From Planctomicrobium sp051466335 (GTDB lineage Bacteria; Planctomycetota; Planctomycetia; Planctomycetales; Planctomycetaceae), in NCBI RefSeq assembly GCF_051466335.1, contig NZ_CP195793.1, positions 62,001 to 126,000 of the forward strand: a DNA stretch of 64,000 bases. Reading direction: 5' to 3'. A program made the position numbers and the translations under genes. Every line of letters starts with the position of its first letter. Position 1 is the stretch's first letter. The notes beneath the pieces were generated by a model. The model saw only the letters and a program-made list of their open reading frames with translations. It was not told where the DNA came from and did no database searches. Shown in pieces: positions 24,632 through 34,253 of the stretch.

Positions 24632-24868
24632 GCCATGCCTCTCCTGCCGGATGACCGGCGATTCGCTCCTCTCTGTCTGCCATAGAGCGAGCAGACTGTC
24701 AACCGGCATTGGCATCTGAACGATGCGTGGTCCGCAGACTTGCAGGGCTTGCGCCGTGGTGCGGACAGCGGTAACGTGAGCCATGGAGACCGTGCTGGAA
24801 ATGGGGCGACAGAGAGATGTTGTCGCTGGAGAGCGTCGTTCAGGAACTCTGAACGGACAGTACTGACG
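24632..24868. promoter_or_regulatory. Divergent promoter region, fibre/helicase set A
   Basis: 237 nt between divergent starts. Pieces such as CCTGCCGGA, CTGTCTGCCAT and TGTCAACC recur in the same order in the matching gap at 62350-62578, so these are probably conserved control sites. Confidence 0.5.
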
Positions 24869-27800
24869 ATGGCGTCCCGCAAAGGCACATGGTGGGGTCA
24901 TCCGACACTGTTTTCGCTGTTCGGTGCGGCTGCTGAGCCAGAGCCCGCTTCGAAGCGACTATCGAACGCCGATCAACCAACCCCCAATTCTTCGTCACCG
25001 AAGACTTCTGAACGGGTCGCGCATTCCGGTAAGAACAAACAGCTGCGACTGGATTTCACCAGTAGTACGGCTGCCAACCAGAACGGGACGTTACCTCCAA
25101 AGCCACTGACCAACGGTACCCCACCGAAATCCCAACTCCCAATATCGAAGCCTCCCCAGCAGCAGAAACGGCTGTTCGACCTGTTCCTGAAACCGCTGAT
25201 CACTCCGACGCCACACAAACCGGAAGAAGGGGCTTCATCGGGGAATGACACGACGGATTCCGATCAGGTAGCAGAATATTCTTCACCGTCCACCGACCGG
25301 AACCAGAAATCACCACCCCTCACAGCAGAGGCCACTCAACCCGGCCTCATCAACCTGCCGCATTCGCCGACCACTTTCACCGGTGAGAAAGGAATCGCCC
25401 AGGAACTCATCGCAGCCATTCGGACACTCAAGACCATCGAGACCGAACAGCGCCCGGCCACGGCTGAAGAACAGCAGACCCTTTCGAAATTCTCCGGGTT
25501 TGGAATGGTGGCCCTCTCGATCTTCCCCAACCCGGCGACCGGTCAGTACAAGTCTTCCAGCTGGCAGGCACTGGGAGAAGAACTGAAATCGCTGCTCACC
25601 CCGGAAGAATACGACAGCGCCAAACGAACGACGTTCAATGCGTTCTATACCTCGCCGGTGGTCATTCAGGCGATGCACCTCGCCCTCGCGCAGCTGGGCA
25701 TACCGTTGAATGCGACCATTCTCGAACCGGGTTGCGGGATCGGAAGATTTCTGGCATACGGTCAACCGGAGCAGCAGTTCATCGGAATTGAACTCGATTC
25801 CATTTCAGGGCGGATGGCTCGTGCGTTGTACCCCCAGCACGACATCCGGATCGAGAGCTTTCGCGACACCAGACTGCCCGAGGGCCAGATTGACGCAGTC
25901 ATCGGCAACGTCCCGTTCTCTGATCTCAAACTCGATCACCACGGCCAAAAATTCTCCCTACACGATTACTTCTTCGCCAAATCGGTCGATGCCCTCAGAC
26001 CCGGCGGCGTACTGACACTGGTGACATCCCACTACACGCTCGACAAGCAGAATGCTTCCATCCGGGAGTATCTGGCGGAGCGGGCGGATTTCGTGGGAGC
26101 GATCCGATTACCGTCCGATACGTTCCGGCGGGACGGGACAGCGGTGGTCACGGACATCGTGTTCCTCCGCAAACGGCCTGCCGGTGAACCCGCCAACCAC
26201 ATTGATCCCGACTGGCTCGGCGTGGCTCCGCTGTCGATTGAAGGAGCGGAAATCTCGATCAACAACTATTTCCACAACCACCCGGAAATGGTGCTGGGCA
26301 ACTGGTCCCGCAAAAACCGGCTCTACGGTGACGGCTACAGCATCGTTTGCAACGGGGATCTGCATATCCAGTTGCCCAATGCGCTCAGCCGTCTGCCATC
26401 GTTCGTTCCGCTGGCACCGTCCCCGCAATCCGCCCGACCACCACCGGCGTTCATTCCTCCACCGCCGCAGCGGCATATCGATGAAGGGAGTTTCTTTATC
26501 GGGGAGGACAAGGTGATTTATCAGTCCCAGGGAGGCGAGGGGGTGCCTGTTGTGTATGGCGGCACCAAGCTCCGCTCCGATGGGACGCTGGTCGGAAGAC
26601 GGATGGGGGCACTGATCACCCTGCGGGATCATGCCCGACGGGTGCTTCAGTCTCAGAACGAAGACTGGCCTTCCGAACATCGGGATGCAGCCCGGAAGGA
26701 ACTCAACAAGGTGTACGACCGGTTTGTGATGGTTTACGGACCGATCAACAAGACCACATTCAGCGAGACTTCCAATGGCACCTCCATCCGCAGGATGCCG
26801 AACCTCGTCAAGTTCCGGGAAGATCCGGACGCGATGTTGGTGATGTCGCTCGAAGAGTATGATGAACCGACCGGCAAGGCGACGAAGGCGGCCATTCTGC
26901 TACGGGACGTCGTCGGTCGCACACCTCCCGTCACCCGGGTACAGACTGCGGAGGAGGGACTGCTGGTGGCTCTCAACCAGCGGGGCAAGGTCGATCTGCC
27001 GTTCATTTCCCAGCTCTACGGCAAACCGGAATCCTCCATCATCGACGAACTGGGAGATCTGATCTTTCACGATCCGCAACTAATGGAATGGCAGACATCA
27101 GACGTCTATCTCTCCGGCAATGTCCGGGAAAAACTGAAAGCTGCCGAAGCCGCCGGGATGGCTTATTTCCGGAATGTCTCCGCTTTGGCGGACGTTCAGC
27201 CACCGGACGTCCTTCCCGGCGACATCGATGCCAACCTCGGTGCTCCCTGGATACCGGAACAGGACATTCAGGCATTTGCTGCCGAGCTGTTCAGTGTCGA
27301 TCGCTCCGCTGTTCCCATCGCCCATCTGCAGAAAGACGCGGTCTGGTCGCTGGATGCCGGGTATGCTGCCTTACAATCGGTCGCTACCACCATTGATTAC
27401 GGCACACCCCGGGCCAACGGCACGTGGCTACTCGAACTGGCCCTGAACATGAAATCCCCCACGGTCTACGACACACTCGACCAGGGAGAGCGTGTCATCA
27501 ACCAGACCGAAACGCTCGCCGCCCGTGAAAAACAGAAGCTCATCAAGGAAAAGTTCCGGAACTGGGTGTTCACTGACCCCGACCGGACCGAACGACTCGT
27601 GCGGATCTATAACGATCTCTACAACAACCTGCGGCCGAGAGTGTTCGATGGTTCTCACCTCGATTATCCAGGCATGAATGACACGGTTCAGCTGCGGCCC
27701 CATCAGAACGCCGCTGTCTGGCGGGGGATGTCCAGCGGGAACACATTGCTCGCCCACTGCGTGGGAGCGGGGAAGACGTTCACGATGGCCGCGACCGGCA

Positions 27801-30292
27801 TGAAAATGAAACAGGCATCGCTCATCAAGAAGCCGATGTTCGTCGTTCCCAATCACCTGCTGGAACAGTTCTCCCGGGAGTTCCTGCAGCTGTATCCGAA
27901 TGCGAAACTGCTGATTGCTGCCAAGGAAGATCTCACTCGAGACCGTCGCAAGTTCCTGACGGCGCGGATCGCGTCGGGCGAGTGGGACGGGATCATCGTC
28001 ACGCATAGCAGCTTCGAGCGGATCGGCATGTCCCGGAGTTATCAGGAACAGTTCCTGCGGGAGCAGATCGCAGAGTATGACACCCTGCTCTGTGAACATG
28101 CTGCCGAAAAAGGGAACCGCCGCAACCTGATCAAGACGATCGAGAAGCAGAAAGCGTCCCGTGAGGAGAAACTCAAGCACCTGCTCGCTGAGGAGAAGAA
28201 GGATGATGGGCTGGTGTTCGATGAGCTGGGCGTCGATCACCTGTTCATTGATGAGGCGCATTACTTCAAGAACCTCGAAACCCCGACCAAGATGGACCGG
28301 GTGGCAGGCATCCAGACGGGCGGGAGCGAACGGGCGTTCGATGTCTACATGAAGGCCCGGTATCTGGACCAGCTGCATGCCGGTCACGGTGTCACGTTTG
28401 CGACCGGAACTCCGATCAGCAACACGATGATGGAACTTTATACCCTGCAAAGGTTCCTTGATCCCAGAGGGCTACGCAGCCGGGGGATTGAACATTTCGA
28501 TGCCTGGGCGGCCACGTTCGGGGAAGTGGTCGATGCCATGGAGATTACACCGGATGGCGCGGGGCTGCGGCCGCGTTCCCGATTTGCGAAGTTCACGAAC
28601 CTGCCGGAACTCCAGCAGATGTTCCGGGCATTCGCCGATGTCCAGACAGCGGAGATGCTCAATCTGCCACGCCCAACGCTCAAAGGCGACAAACCAGATG
28701 TGATCGCCTGCCCGATGTCGGACGAACAGCACGACCTACAGCAGGATCTTGTGAAACGCTACGAACGGATTCGGAATGAGAAGATCGATCCCCGGGAAGA
28801 CAATGCGCTCGCGATCACGACCGACGGCCGCAAACTGGCGACCGATGCGAGAATGCTTGATCCGGTCGCGGACGACTTCCCGGAATCCAAGATCAATCGG
28901 TTGGTCGAAACGGTGACGGAGATCTTCAATCGTTCCGCGTCTCATCGCGGCACACAGATGATCTTCGCCGACATGGGGGTGAACCCGACGGCGTGGGGGT
29001 ATTCGCCGTATGCCGAGATCATTCGCAAGCTGACGGAATCCGGCATCCCCCGTGATCAGATCGCCTCGATCGGCGATGCCGAAAGCGACGCGAAGAAACA
29101 GGCCCTGTTCAAGAAAGTCCGGGAAGGAGCCGTTCGCATTCTGCTGGGCAGTACCCAGAAGATGGGGACCGGGACCAACGTCCAGAAACGTCTGGTGGCC
29201 CTGCATCATCTCGATGCCCCCTGGAAACCAGCGGAGGTCGAACAACGGGACGGTCGCATCCTGCGTCAGGGGAACGAGAGCAAGGAAGTGTCGATTTTCC
29301 GCTACGTCACTGAAGGTTCGTTCGACGCCTATATGTGGCAGGCTCTGGAGACCAAAGCGAAATTTATCAATCAGGTGATGACCGGTGACAATGCCATCCG
29401 GACTGCCGAAGACATCGGTGGACAGGAACTCTCATACGCCGAGGTGAAAGCGATTGCCTCCGGCAACCCGGCAGTCCTCACGCTGGCGGAAGCCGACGCC
29501 GAACTGCAACGACTGCACCTGCTGAAGAAAAGCCACATGGATGAACAGTTCCTCGCCCGTCGCAACGTCCGCGACTTGCCCGACCTGATCGACCGCTACG
29601 CCGACCGGCTGCAGAAACTGACCGCTGATCAGTCCCGGATGACCCACCACGATGGCGAACCGGTCACGATCGGTGGTAAAGCAGTTCACAGAGACGACCT
29701 GATCCCCACGATTACCGACAAACTGGAATCTCTCCCGGCACTGCTCAATCAACCGACCAAGATCCCGTTCGGCACCTACCACGGACTGGAGTTTGGTCTG
29801 ATCGTTGATCCCGAGTTCTCGCCCGATGTCTACCTACAGGGGCAGCTCATCCGCAAAACACGGCTCTCCAAAGATCATCAGGGACCACGAGCCGTTCTGA
29901 ATGCCATCGAACGCCTCGCCAGCGGTTACGGAAAAGAATGCGACCAACTCCGACAGGATCTGACCATCGCCCAGACCCAGCTCCGTGACTACCAGTCCCG
30001 GCTGGGCAAACCGTTCACGTTGGAAACCTACCTGTCCGAACTGACCACGCTCCGCGACCAGCTGAAAATCAGCCTCTCCGCCACGAACCCGGCTGCCAAC
30101 GACAACGATGGTCCCAGCACAGGCGATCTCGCTCGACAGATCAATTCCTTGAAGAACTCGTTCCAGACCGAAGCCGCACCTGAACGCCTATCGACAAAAT
30201 CAATCGCAGCCGAACCACCAGTCACACTTCGCATCCGTCAGCGGGAAACCACACCGGTTCATGAGCTTCAGCACCCTGCCCGGGCCATTTGA
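24869..30292 (+). CDS. Giant DarB-like DNA methyltransferase-helicase, copy A (1807 aa)
   Basis: From ATG 24869: a ~190-residue disordered Pro/Ser/Gln-rich head; a methyltransferase domain with motif I TILEPGCGIGRFL (~285) and motif IV VIGNVPFSDL (~347); then an SF2 helicase with Walker A HCVGAGKTFTMA (~963), DEAH box LFIDEAHYFKN (~1127), motif III FATGTPISN and the second RecA lobe ending MGTGTNVQKR, then QRDGRILRQGN (~1460); last a coiled-coil tail. The same methylase-plus-SNF2-like order is seen in phage P1 DarB and in large plasmid/ICE proteins linked to protection of incoming DNA from restriction. Divergent from the fibre gene, with a second copy starting at 62579. The anti-restriction role is inferred from that resemblance. 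Confidence 0.88.
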   Translation: MASRKGTWWGHPTLFSLFGAAAEPEPASKRLSNADQPTPNSSSPKTSERVAHSGKNKQLRLDFTSSTAANQNGTLPPKPLTNGTPPKSQLPISKPPQQQKRLFDLFLKPLITPTPHKPEEGASSGNDTTDSDQVAEYSSPSTDRNQKSPPLTAEATQPGLINLPHSPTTFTGEKGIAQELIAAIRTLKTIETEQRPATAEEQQTLSKFSGFGMVALSIFPNPATGQYKSSSWQALGEELKSLLTPEEYDSAKRTTFNAFYTSPVVIQAMHLALAQLGIPLNATILEPGCGIGRFLAYGQPEQQFIGIELDSISGRMARALYPQHDIRIESFRDTRLPEGQIDAVIGNVPFSDLKLDHHGQKFSLHDYFFAKSVDALRPGGVLTLVTSHYTLDKQNASIREYLAERADFVGAIRLPSDTFRRDGTAVVTDIVFLRKRPAGEPANHIDPDWLGVAPLSIEGAEISINNYFHNHPEMVLGNWSRKNRLYGDGYSIVCNGDLHIQLPNALSRLPSFVPLAPSPQSARPPPAFIPPPPQRHIDEGSFFIGEDKVIYQSQGGEGVPVVYGGTKLRSDGTLVGRRMGALITLRDHARRVLQSQNEDWPSEHRDAARKELNKVYDRFVMVYGPINKTTFSETSNGTSIRRMPNLVKFREDPDAMLVMSLEEYDEPTGKATKAAILLRDVVGRTPPVTRVQTAEEGLLVALNQRGKVDLPFISQLYGKPESSIIDELGDLIFHDPQLMEWQTSDVYLSGNVREKLKAAEAAGMAYFRNVSALADVQPPDVLPGDIDANLGAPWIPEQDIQAFAAELFSVDRSAVPIAHLQKDAVWSLDAGYAALQSVATTIDYGTPRANGTWLLELALNMKSPTVYDTLDQGERVINQTETLAAREKQKLIKEKFRNWVFTDPDRTERLVRIYNDLYNNLRPRVFDGSHLDYPGMNDTVQLRPHQNAAVWRGMSSGNTLLAHCVGAGKTFTMAATGMKMKQASLIKKPMFVVPNHLLEQFSREFLQLYPNAKLLIAAKEDLTRDRRKFLTARIASGEWDGIIVTHSSFERIGMSRSYQEQFLREQIAEYDTLLCEHAAEKGNRRNLIKTIEKQKASREEKLKHLLAEEKKDDGLVFDELGVDHLFIDEAHYFKNLETPTKMDRVAGIQTGGSERAFDVYMKARYLDQLHAGHGVTFATGTPISNTMMELYTLQRFLDPRGLRSRGIEHFDAWAATFGEVVDAMEITPDGAGLRPRSRFAKFTNLPELQQMFRAFADVQTAEMLNLPRPTLKGDKPDVIACPMSDEQHDLQQDLVKRYERIRNEKIDPREDNALAITTDGRKLATDARMLDPVADDFPESKINRLVETVTEIFNRSASHRGTQMIFADMGVNPTAWGYSPYAEIIRKLTESGIPRDQIASIGDAESDAKKQALFKKVREGAVRILLGSTQKMGTGTNVQKRLVALHHLDAPWKPAEVEQRDGRILRQGNESKEVSIFRYVTEGSFDAYMWQALETKAKFINQVMTGDNAIRTAEDIGGQELSYAEVKAIASGNPAVLTLAEADAELQRLHLLKKSHMDEQFLARRNVRDLPDLIDRYADRLQKLTADQSRMTHHDGEPVTIGGKAVHRDDLIPTITDKLESLPALLNQPTKIPFGTYHGLEFGLIVDPEFSPDVYLQGQLIRKTRLSKDHQGPRAVLNAIERLASGYGKECDQLRQDLTIAQTQLRDYQSRLGKPFTLETYLSELTTLRDQLKISLSATNPAANDNDGPSTGDLARQINSLKNSFQTEAAPERLSTKSIAAEPPVTLRIRQRETTPVHELQHPARAI

Positions 30293-30399
30293 TTTTCCGG
30301 AGTCTTCTAAAATGGATGACGTTTCACGTTTACCAGCGAAACGGGGCTGCTTTCCGATCTTGCGAAGATAGTGGAGCAGGAGCGGGATTGCTGTAGTTT

Positions 30400-30423
30400 C
30401 CATTGCATCCAGTGATGCAATGG
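30400..30423. repeat. Perfect 10-bp stem hairpin
   Basis: CCATTGCATC-CAGT-GATGCAATGG between the stops of the convergent helicase and arsC genes. There is no T-run, but the position fits a bidirectional end-of-transcript structure. Confidence 0.4.
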
Positions 30424-30479
30424 AGCCATCGGATGGACCGGTGACTCTGGAAATCAATGGCCCTGTACCGCAAATTCGG

Positions 30480-30917
30480 TTATGGCAATCTCTTATGCCC
30501 AGCCGAGTGGCAGGCCGTGGCAGACAGTGATGTCAGTAGTTCTTTAACCTTCTGTTCGATTAAGTCTCGCACCTCGCGGTACTGTTCGGACTGCATTTCT
30601 TTGGGGTCGGGAATCTGCCACTCCTCGCGTCGTTTGGCGAGAACCAGCGGGCACTCGTCGCCGCAACCCATCGTGACGGCGACTTCGACATCCTGACCAT
30701 TGAATTCATCGAGCGACTTCGATTCATGTGCGGCGAGATCGTAGCCCAGCTCTCGCATGAACTCGACTGCTCGTGGATTCACCTTTCCGGAAGGTCGCGA
30801 TCCAGCGCTGCGAGCCTCGATTTCGTTGGTGCCGTGAATGCGTGCGAACGCCTCTGCCATTTGGCTGCGGTTCGAGTTTTCGACACATACAAAGAGAATA
30901 AGTTTTTTGGGGACCAT
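30480..30917 (-). CDS. arsC: Arsenate reductase, thioredoxin-linked type (145 aa)
   Basis: Reduces arsenate to arsenite in the cytoplasm. Low-molecular-weight-phosphatase fold: the P-loop is FVCVENSNRSQMAEAF with nucleophile Cys11 in a CX5RS motif, and the redox pair is Cys85 and Cys89 in VTMGCGDECP, followed by WQIPDPKEM. The three Cys support thioredoxin-coupled chemistry as in the Staphylococcus aureus type. ATG 30917 has AGGAA upstream and starts at the family boundary. Last gene of the ars operon, 34 nt after the DUF6428 gene. Confidence 0.92.
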   Translation of the reverse strand: MVPKKLILFVCVENSNRSQMAEAFARIHGTNEIEARSAGSRPSGKVNPRAVEFMRELGYDLAAHESKSLDEFNGQDVEVAVTMGCGDECPLVLAKRREEWQIPDPKEMQSEQYREVRDLIEQKVKELLTSLSATACHSAGHKRLP

Positions 30918-30951
30918 ACAGGGTTCCTGGGTTTGGGAACTTGCGATGTGT

Positions 30952-31407
30952 TTAACAGCAATTTGAAGTCGTACAGCAATTCGGACCGACAGGGGTGATG
31001 CCGCAACGATCCTCGGCCAGACATGCGGTGTGTTTACTGCCCAAGCGAAGAAGGAGGCCGGACGCAGAGTTCTCGACCGATGCAAGTGGATACTGCGACA
31101 CCACGCCAGCCTCGTATTCGACTTCAACCGGTAAATCGAGCGAACTCAGCAGCGGAGCGGCAAGCCCAATAATTTTCGTCAGCTTGGTCGTGCTAAGCCG
31201 ATGATCGGTGTCACCCGCTACCCAAACCTGAAGCACGCAAGACGAAACGGAACGAATCGTCCCGCCACAGTCGATGAAATCCTTCTGGACTCGGCCAACC
31301 TCGGTGACGTGAAAATGGGCCGGAACAGAATTCCCGTCCGGCAGTATGACTTGAATACCCGTGTTCGGGGTGTCGGCCAGTGCTGCCATGAAATCATCAA
31401 GTTTCAT
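30952..31407 (-). CDS. DUF6428-like protein of the ars operon (151 aa)
   Basis: MKLDDFMAALADTPNTGIQV, then VPAHFHVTEVGRVQKDFIDC and CVLQVWVAGDTDHRL match what I recall of DUF6428, a family of unknown function often next to arsenic genes. The end is a Cys-rich tail (GPNCCTTSNCC) that could bind arsenite or another thiophilic metal. GGAGG precedes the chosen ATG at 31407; an ATG at 31419 with AGGAGATC before it is an alternative. It overlaps the channel gene upstream by about 11 nt. Confidence 0.85.
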   Translation of the reverse strand: MKLDDFMAALADTPNTGIQVILPDGNSVPAHFHVTEVGRVQKDFIDCGGTIRSVSSCVLQVWVAGDTDHRLSTTKLTKIIGLAAPLLSSLDLPVEVEYEAGVVSQYPLASVENSASGLLLRLGSKHTACLAEDRCGITPVGPNCCTTSNCC

Positions 31408-32110
31408 TGGTTCCTCCATCGTTGATCTCCTGTTCCTTACGATTGACGCCGCAGCAATTGCCGGGCTCGTGAATGACTCGACAGACGGCAACCCCCGCCA
31501 GTGCTCCGATGATTGGTGCCGTGAGATAAATCCAGAGATGCTCCATCCGCGACGAAATCATAGCCGGTGCCAATGATCGAACTGGATTCATCGACGCGCC
31601 GCTGACTGGTCCTGCGAACAGAGCCTCCAAAGCGATGACTGCTCCGACTGCAACTCCGGCCAAGAGTCCTTTTTCCTTTGTGCCGGTGGAGACGCTCAAG
31701 ATTACGACCATGAGCATCAGCGTCAGCACGAGTTCCAGCACCCAGGACCGCATCGTTGAGCCAACCGGGAGCGTGGCTCCCAAAGTCGGATGCAACGGGA
31801 AAAGCACGCAAAGCAGGGAACTCGCGAGAATGGCACCGACGAATTGTGCAAGGATGTACGGTAAGACCCGCCCACACCCGAATCGACCAGCAGCGAGAAA
31901 ACCAAGAGTGACGGCAGGATTCAAATGACAGCCGGATACGCTCCCAATGGAGTAGATCATTGCCAACACGATGAGTCCGAACGTCAGAGCGATGCCAAGG
32001 TGTGTCACCGTGCCGCCGCTCGAGTCATTAATGACGATGGCGCCGGTCCCGGCAAAGACCAGGCAGAACGTGCCAAACACTTCCGCTGCAAGTAAACGTC
32101 CCATATTCAT
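31397..32110 (-). CDS. aqpS: Aquaglyceroporin-type channel of the ars operon (AqpS-like, 237 aa)
   Basis: MIP-family inner-membrane channel with six hydrophobic spans. The first pore motif is SGCHLNPAVTLGF; the second is GASMNPVRSLAP, with NPV in place of NPA. In Sinorhizobium meliloti an aquaglyceroporin (AqpS) replaces the ArsB pump and lets arsenite made by ArsC flow out. The same gene order without arsB or acr3 is seen here. The C-terminal tail is Cys-containing (GNCCGVNRK). Start at 32110 overlaps the arsR stop by one base. Confidence 0.88.
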   Translation of the reverse strand: MNMGRLLAAEVFGTFCLVFAGTGAIVINDSSGGTVTHLGIALTFGLIVLAMIYSIGSVSGCHLNPAVTLGFLAAGRFGCGRVLPYILAQFVGAILASSLLCVLFPLHPTLGATLPVGSTMRSWVLELVLTLMLMVVILSVSTGTKEKGLLAGVAVGAVIALEALFAGPVSGASMNPVRSLAPAMISSRMEHLWIYLTAPIIGALAGVAVCRVIHEPGNCCGVNRKEQEINDGGTNET

Positions 32111-32514
32111 CACTCCGCGCAACATCGGGCAGAGCGTTCCGTAAGTGATGAGCGTTTACTGGTTTCCTCCATCAAACACCACCCCTGTTCGAGCATCCCG
32201 CGAACACATTGATCTTCAACGTGATAGAAGATCGTGGTTCCGTCCCGACGTGACGACAGGATTCCGAGATCGGACAATCTCTGAAGCTGGTTCGACACGG
32301 CCTGCGGTTTCATGCCGACTGATGCCGCAAGATCACTAACGCACAACTCGTCAGCCAGCACGAGCGCGTGCAGTAGCCGCAGCCGCGTGTCGTTTGCGAG
32401 AACTTTGAAAACCGCAGCCAATCCACCTGCCTGGATCGGTGATAGAAGCGGTCGTTCTTTGAGGGAGAGTGGAGCTGCGCAGGCACCGTGCTTTTTGTCT
32501 GGTTTTGGTTTCAT
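32110..32514 (-). CDS. arsR: ArsR-family repressor (134 aa)
   Basis: Winged-helix metalloregulator that should leave DNA when arsenite binds. Core: VFKVLANDTRLRLLHALVL, then ELCVSDLAASVGMKPQAVSN (recognition helix), then RRDGTTIFYHVED (wing). Possible As(III) ligands are Cys in ELCVSDL, an N-terminal Cys (HGACAAP) and the C-terminal CC pair (SARCCAE); the usual ELCVCDL has a second Cys, here Ser. First gene of the ars operon; a palindrome at 32531-32550 is its probable operator. Confidence 0.92.
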   Translation of the reverse strand: MKPKPDKKHGACAAPLSLKERPLLSPIQAGGLAAVFKVLANDTRLRLLHALVLADELCVSDLAASVGMKPQAVSNQLQRLSDLGILSSRRDGTTIFYHVEDQCVRGMLEQGWCLMEETSKRSSLTERSARCCAE

Positions 32515-32530
32515 TTGCTTCCCCGTACTT

Positions 32531-32550
32531 ATTACATAAGTTAGTGTAAT
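32531..32550 (-). promoter_or_regulatory. Probable ArsR operator
   Basis: ATTACA-8 nt-TGTAAT, an imperfect palindrome 16 nt upstream of the arsR ATG in an AT-rich stretch. ArsR/SmtB proteins bind such AT-rich dyads overlapping the promoter. Confidence 0.6.
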
Positions 32551-32653
32551 AGTTTTGTAGAGTCAACTGCTCCCTTTTCGGGATGGAAAGGACCCGACTC
32601 ACTCTCGGTGAGATACCGCGACAATGTGGCTTGAGTCATTGGCGTGAAACCAG

Positions 32654-32687
32654 ATGCTCCGGCTCATGAAGAAATGCCATTCAGGCA
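32654..32687. repeat. 34-bp repeat, copy 1
   Basis: ATGCTCCGGCTCATG, then one variable base, then AGAAATGCCATTCAGGCA. It matches 52755-52788 at 33 of 34 positions in the same orientation. Located at the truncated 5' edge of the dnaE2 relic. Confidence 0.8.
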
Positions 32688-32719
32688 TGCACAGAACGGA
32701 TCTTCATCGAAGAGATGTG

Positions 32720-33266
32720 CTGCGTCTCACCAGGGCCGATGTGTTCGGTTCGCTGGGGCTCAGTCGCCGGAACGCACTCTGGAAACGCACTCACCGGAAA
32801 AGAACAGGGGGAACTACTCAGCAATTTCTCACAGTCGGAACAACACTCTCCCTTACCACTGCTGGCTCCTTTTGAAGAAGTGACGACCGACTACCAGACC
32901 ACCGGCCTGTCGCGGAAAGCTCATCCGATGTCGTTTCTCAGAGAGCAGATTGAAAAACTGGGAGCCGTTCCTGTAGTGGCATTACAGGAAATAGACGACG
33001 GAAAGACCGTCAGGATCGCCGGTCTGGTCCTGCTGCGGCAGCGACAAGGTACCGCCAAGGGAGTGAGGTTCATGATCATCGAAGATGAAACCGGTCAGGC
33101 CAATCTCGTCGTCTGGCCGAACACCTGGGAAAAACACCGTCGCATCGCCCGCCACGTCGCCGCCCTGCTGGTCACCGGCCAGATCCAGAAAGCCGAAGGG
33201 ATCATCCATGTGGTGGTCAAACGCCTGCACGGCCTGACAGATCACCTCACCACGATTCGGTCGTGA
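32720..33266 (+). pseudogene. dnaE2: C-terminal relic of error-prone DNA polymerase DnaE2
   Basis: LRLTRADVFGSLGLSRRNAL (32720 onward) is the conserved helix-hairpin region of DnaE2. One extra base near 32783-32786 shifts frame, after which GNALTGKEQGELL, TDYQTTGLSRKAHPMSFLRE, then VRIAGLVLLRQRQGTAKG and FMIIEDETGQANLVVWP follow, the OB-fold end of DnaE2, stopping at 33266. Only about 180 of some 1050 residues remain, and the relic begins at a 34-bp repeat. It cannot make a polymerase. DnaE2 normally sits with imuA/imuB in an SOS cassette, absent here. Confidence 0.85.
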
Positions 33267-33589
33267 GACTACCGCCGAACCACCCTGCTCCGGTCCTGTG
33301 ATTTTCCGTGTTCTCTATTATCACTGCCGTGGAACACGGCAGTGTGGAATCAAAAATGAAGTGAGATTGTTCGTTAAATTCTCCCTCTTCCGGGCACCCA
33401 CTAATCATGGGAAAGTAGAATTCTGCCAATCCTCGTAATAAAAGCACGCCAGCGACAGATGTGGGGGAATTCAACTTTCATAACGGCACCGGAACTGGTC
33501 TTCCTCCTCACTGTTTCAGATGTTACCATCAATCAACATTTCGTGTGATTGCCAAATTTCGGTTTTATTCGGGAACTGTTACTTTAACA
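33267..33589. other. Intergenic region before the metal efflux genes
   Basis: 323 nt. It contains a strong hairpin (33322-33344) and presumably the promoter of the metal-resistance genes. No gene seen. Confidence 0.5.
33322..33344. terminator. Perfect 10-bp hairpin after the dnaE2 relic
   Basis: CACTGCCGTG-GAA-CACGGCAGTG. Strong stem with a 3-nt loop 55 nt past the relic stop. No T-run follows on either strand, so termination is possible but not typical. Confidence 0.4.
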
Positions 33590-34099
33590 ATGGCGAAGTT
33601 GTTACTCTTCCTGATGCTGATGACGACGCAACTGCTTGCTGGGAGTAGAGGTTCGGTCTATCTGTGCATTAGCAACGATGGCAAATGCTGTTGCTTGGAT
33701 GCAGGCCCCCAGTCCTGTACCTGCTGCCAAGCGCATGAGCAGGAAGGCGCTCACGAGACCTGTTGTTCGGACACTGGCTGTACCGAGGGAATTGGGGAGC
33801 CATCTTGCGGCTATCATGACGAAACATCGCCTTGTCCTGAGCAAAACCGTGTTGTCAAGGACGATGCATGTGGATGCACGCATATCCCGGTTGCAGCTTC
33901 CGCTGACCACCCGACTACAGTCATTCGCCCCACAGTCACAGTAGAGTGTGAGCGACTCGCTTTGCTTGTCGCTTGGCTGCCGACGTGGTTGAGCGGTACC
34001 GACGCTCCCCCTTTCTTGCCCCATTTTCGGTGGACAGGCCCGCCTGCGGTCCCTGATTTCACATTGACCGTGATCTCTACGGTCGTCATTCGCTGCTAA
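33590..34099 (+). CDS. Cys-rich exported protein of the metal efflux locus (169 aa)
   Basis: ATG 33590 begins a signal peptide (MAKLLLFLMLMTTQLLAG). The mature part carries about 18 Cys in the first 100 residues (CCCLDAGPQSCTCCQAHEQ, then ETCCSDTGC and DDACGCTHIP), then a Cys-poor hydrophobic C-terminal half. This composition suggests a periplasmic metal scavenger or sensor. The ribosome site is weak. It leads a locus of five same-strand genes with an RND pump and P-type ATPase. Unknown family. Confidence 0.7.
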   Translation: MAKLLLFLMLMTTQLLAGSRGSVYLCISNDGKCCCLDAGPQSCTCCQAHEQEGAHETCCSDTGCTEGIGEPSCGYHDETSPCPEQNRVVKDDACGCTHIPVAASADHPTTVIRPTVTVECERLALLVAWLPTWLSGTDAPPFLPHFRWTGPPAVPDFTLTVISTVVIRC

Positions 34100-34253
34100 C
34101 TAGGCTCTCTCCTCGGCGTTGATTTTGCTGAGTCGATGACCTCCGGGTTGTCCTCGGCCAACATGTTCCGCCCCGCCTTGTCCTCGTTCCACGAGTCAAT
34201 TCTCGTGTCGCAAGTGGGATAAGGCATCCTCCCTTCTGCTTTTGGAGAGAGTT

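Noticed and set aside
27428..28450. A 340-codon minus-strand frame within the giant helicase gene
   Set aside because: It lies over the helicase Walker A and DEAH motifs, which are clearly real on the plus strand.
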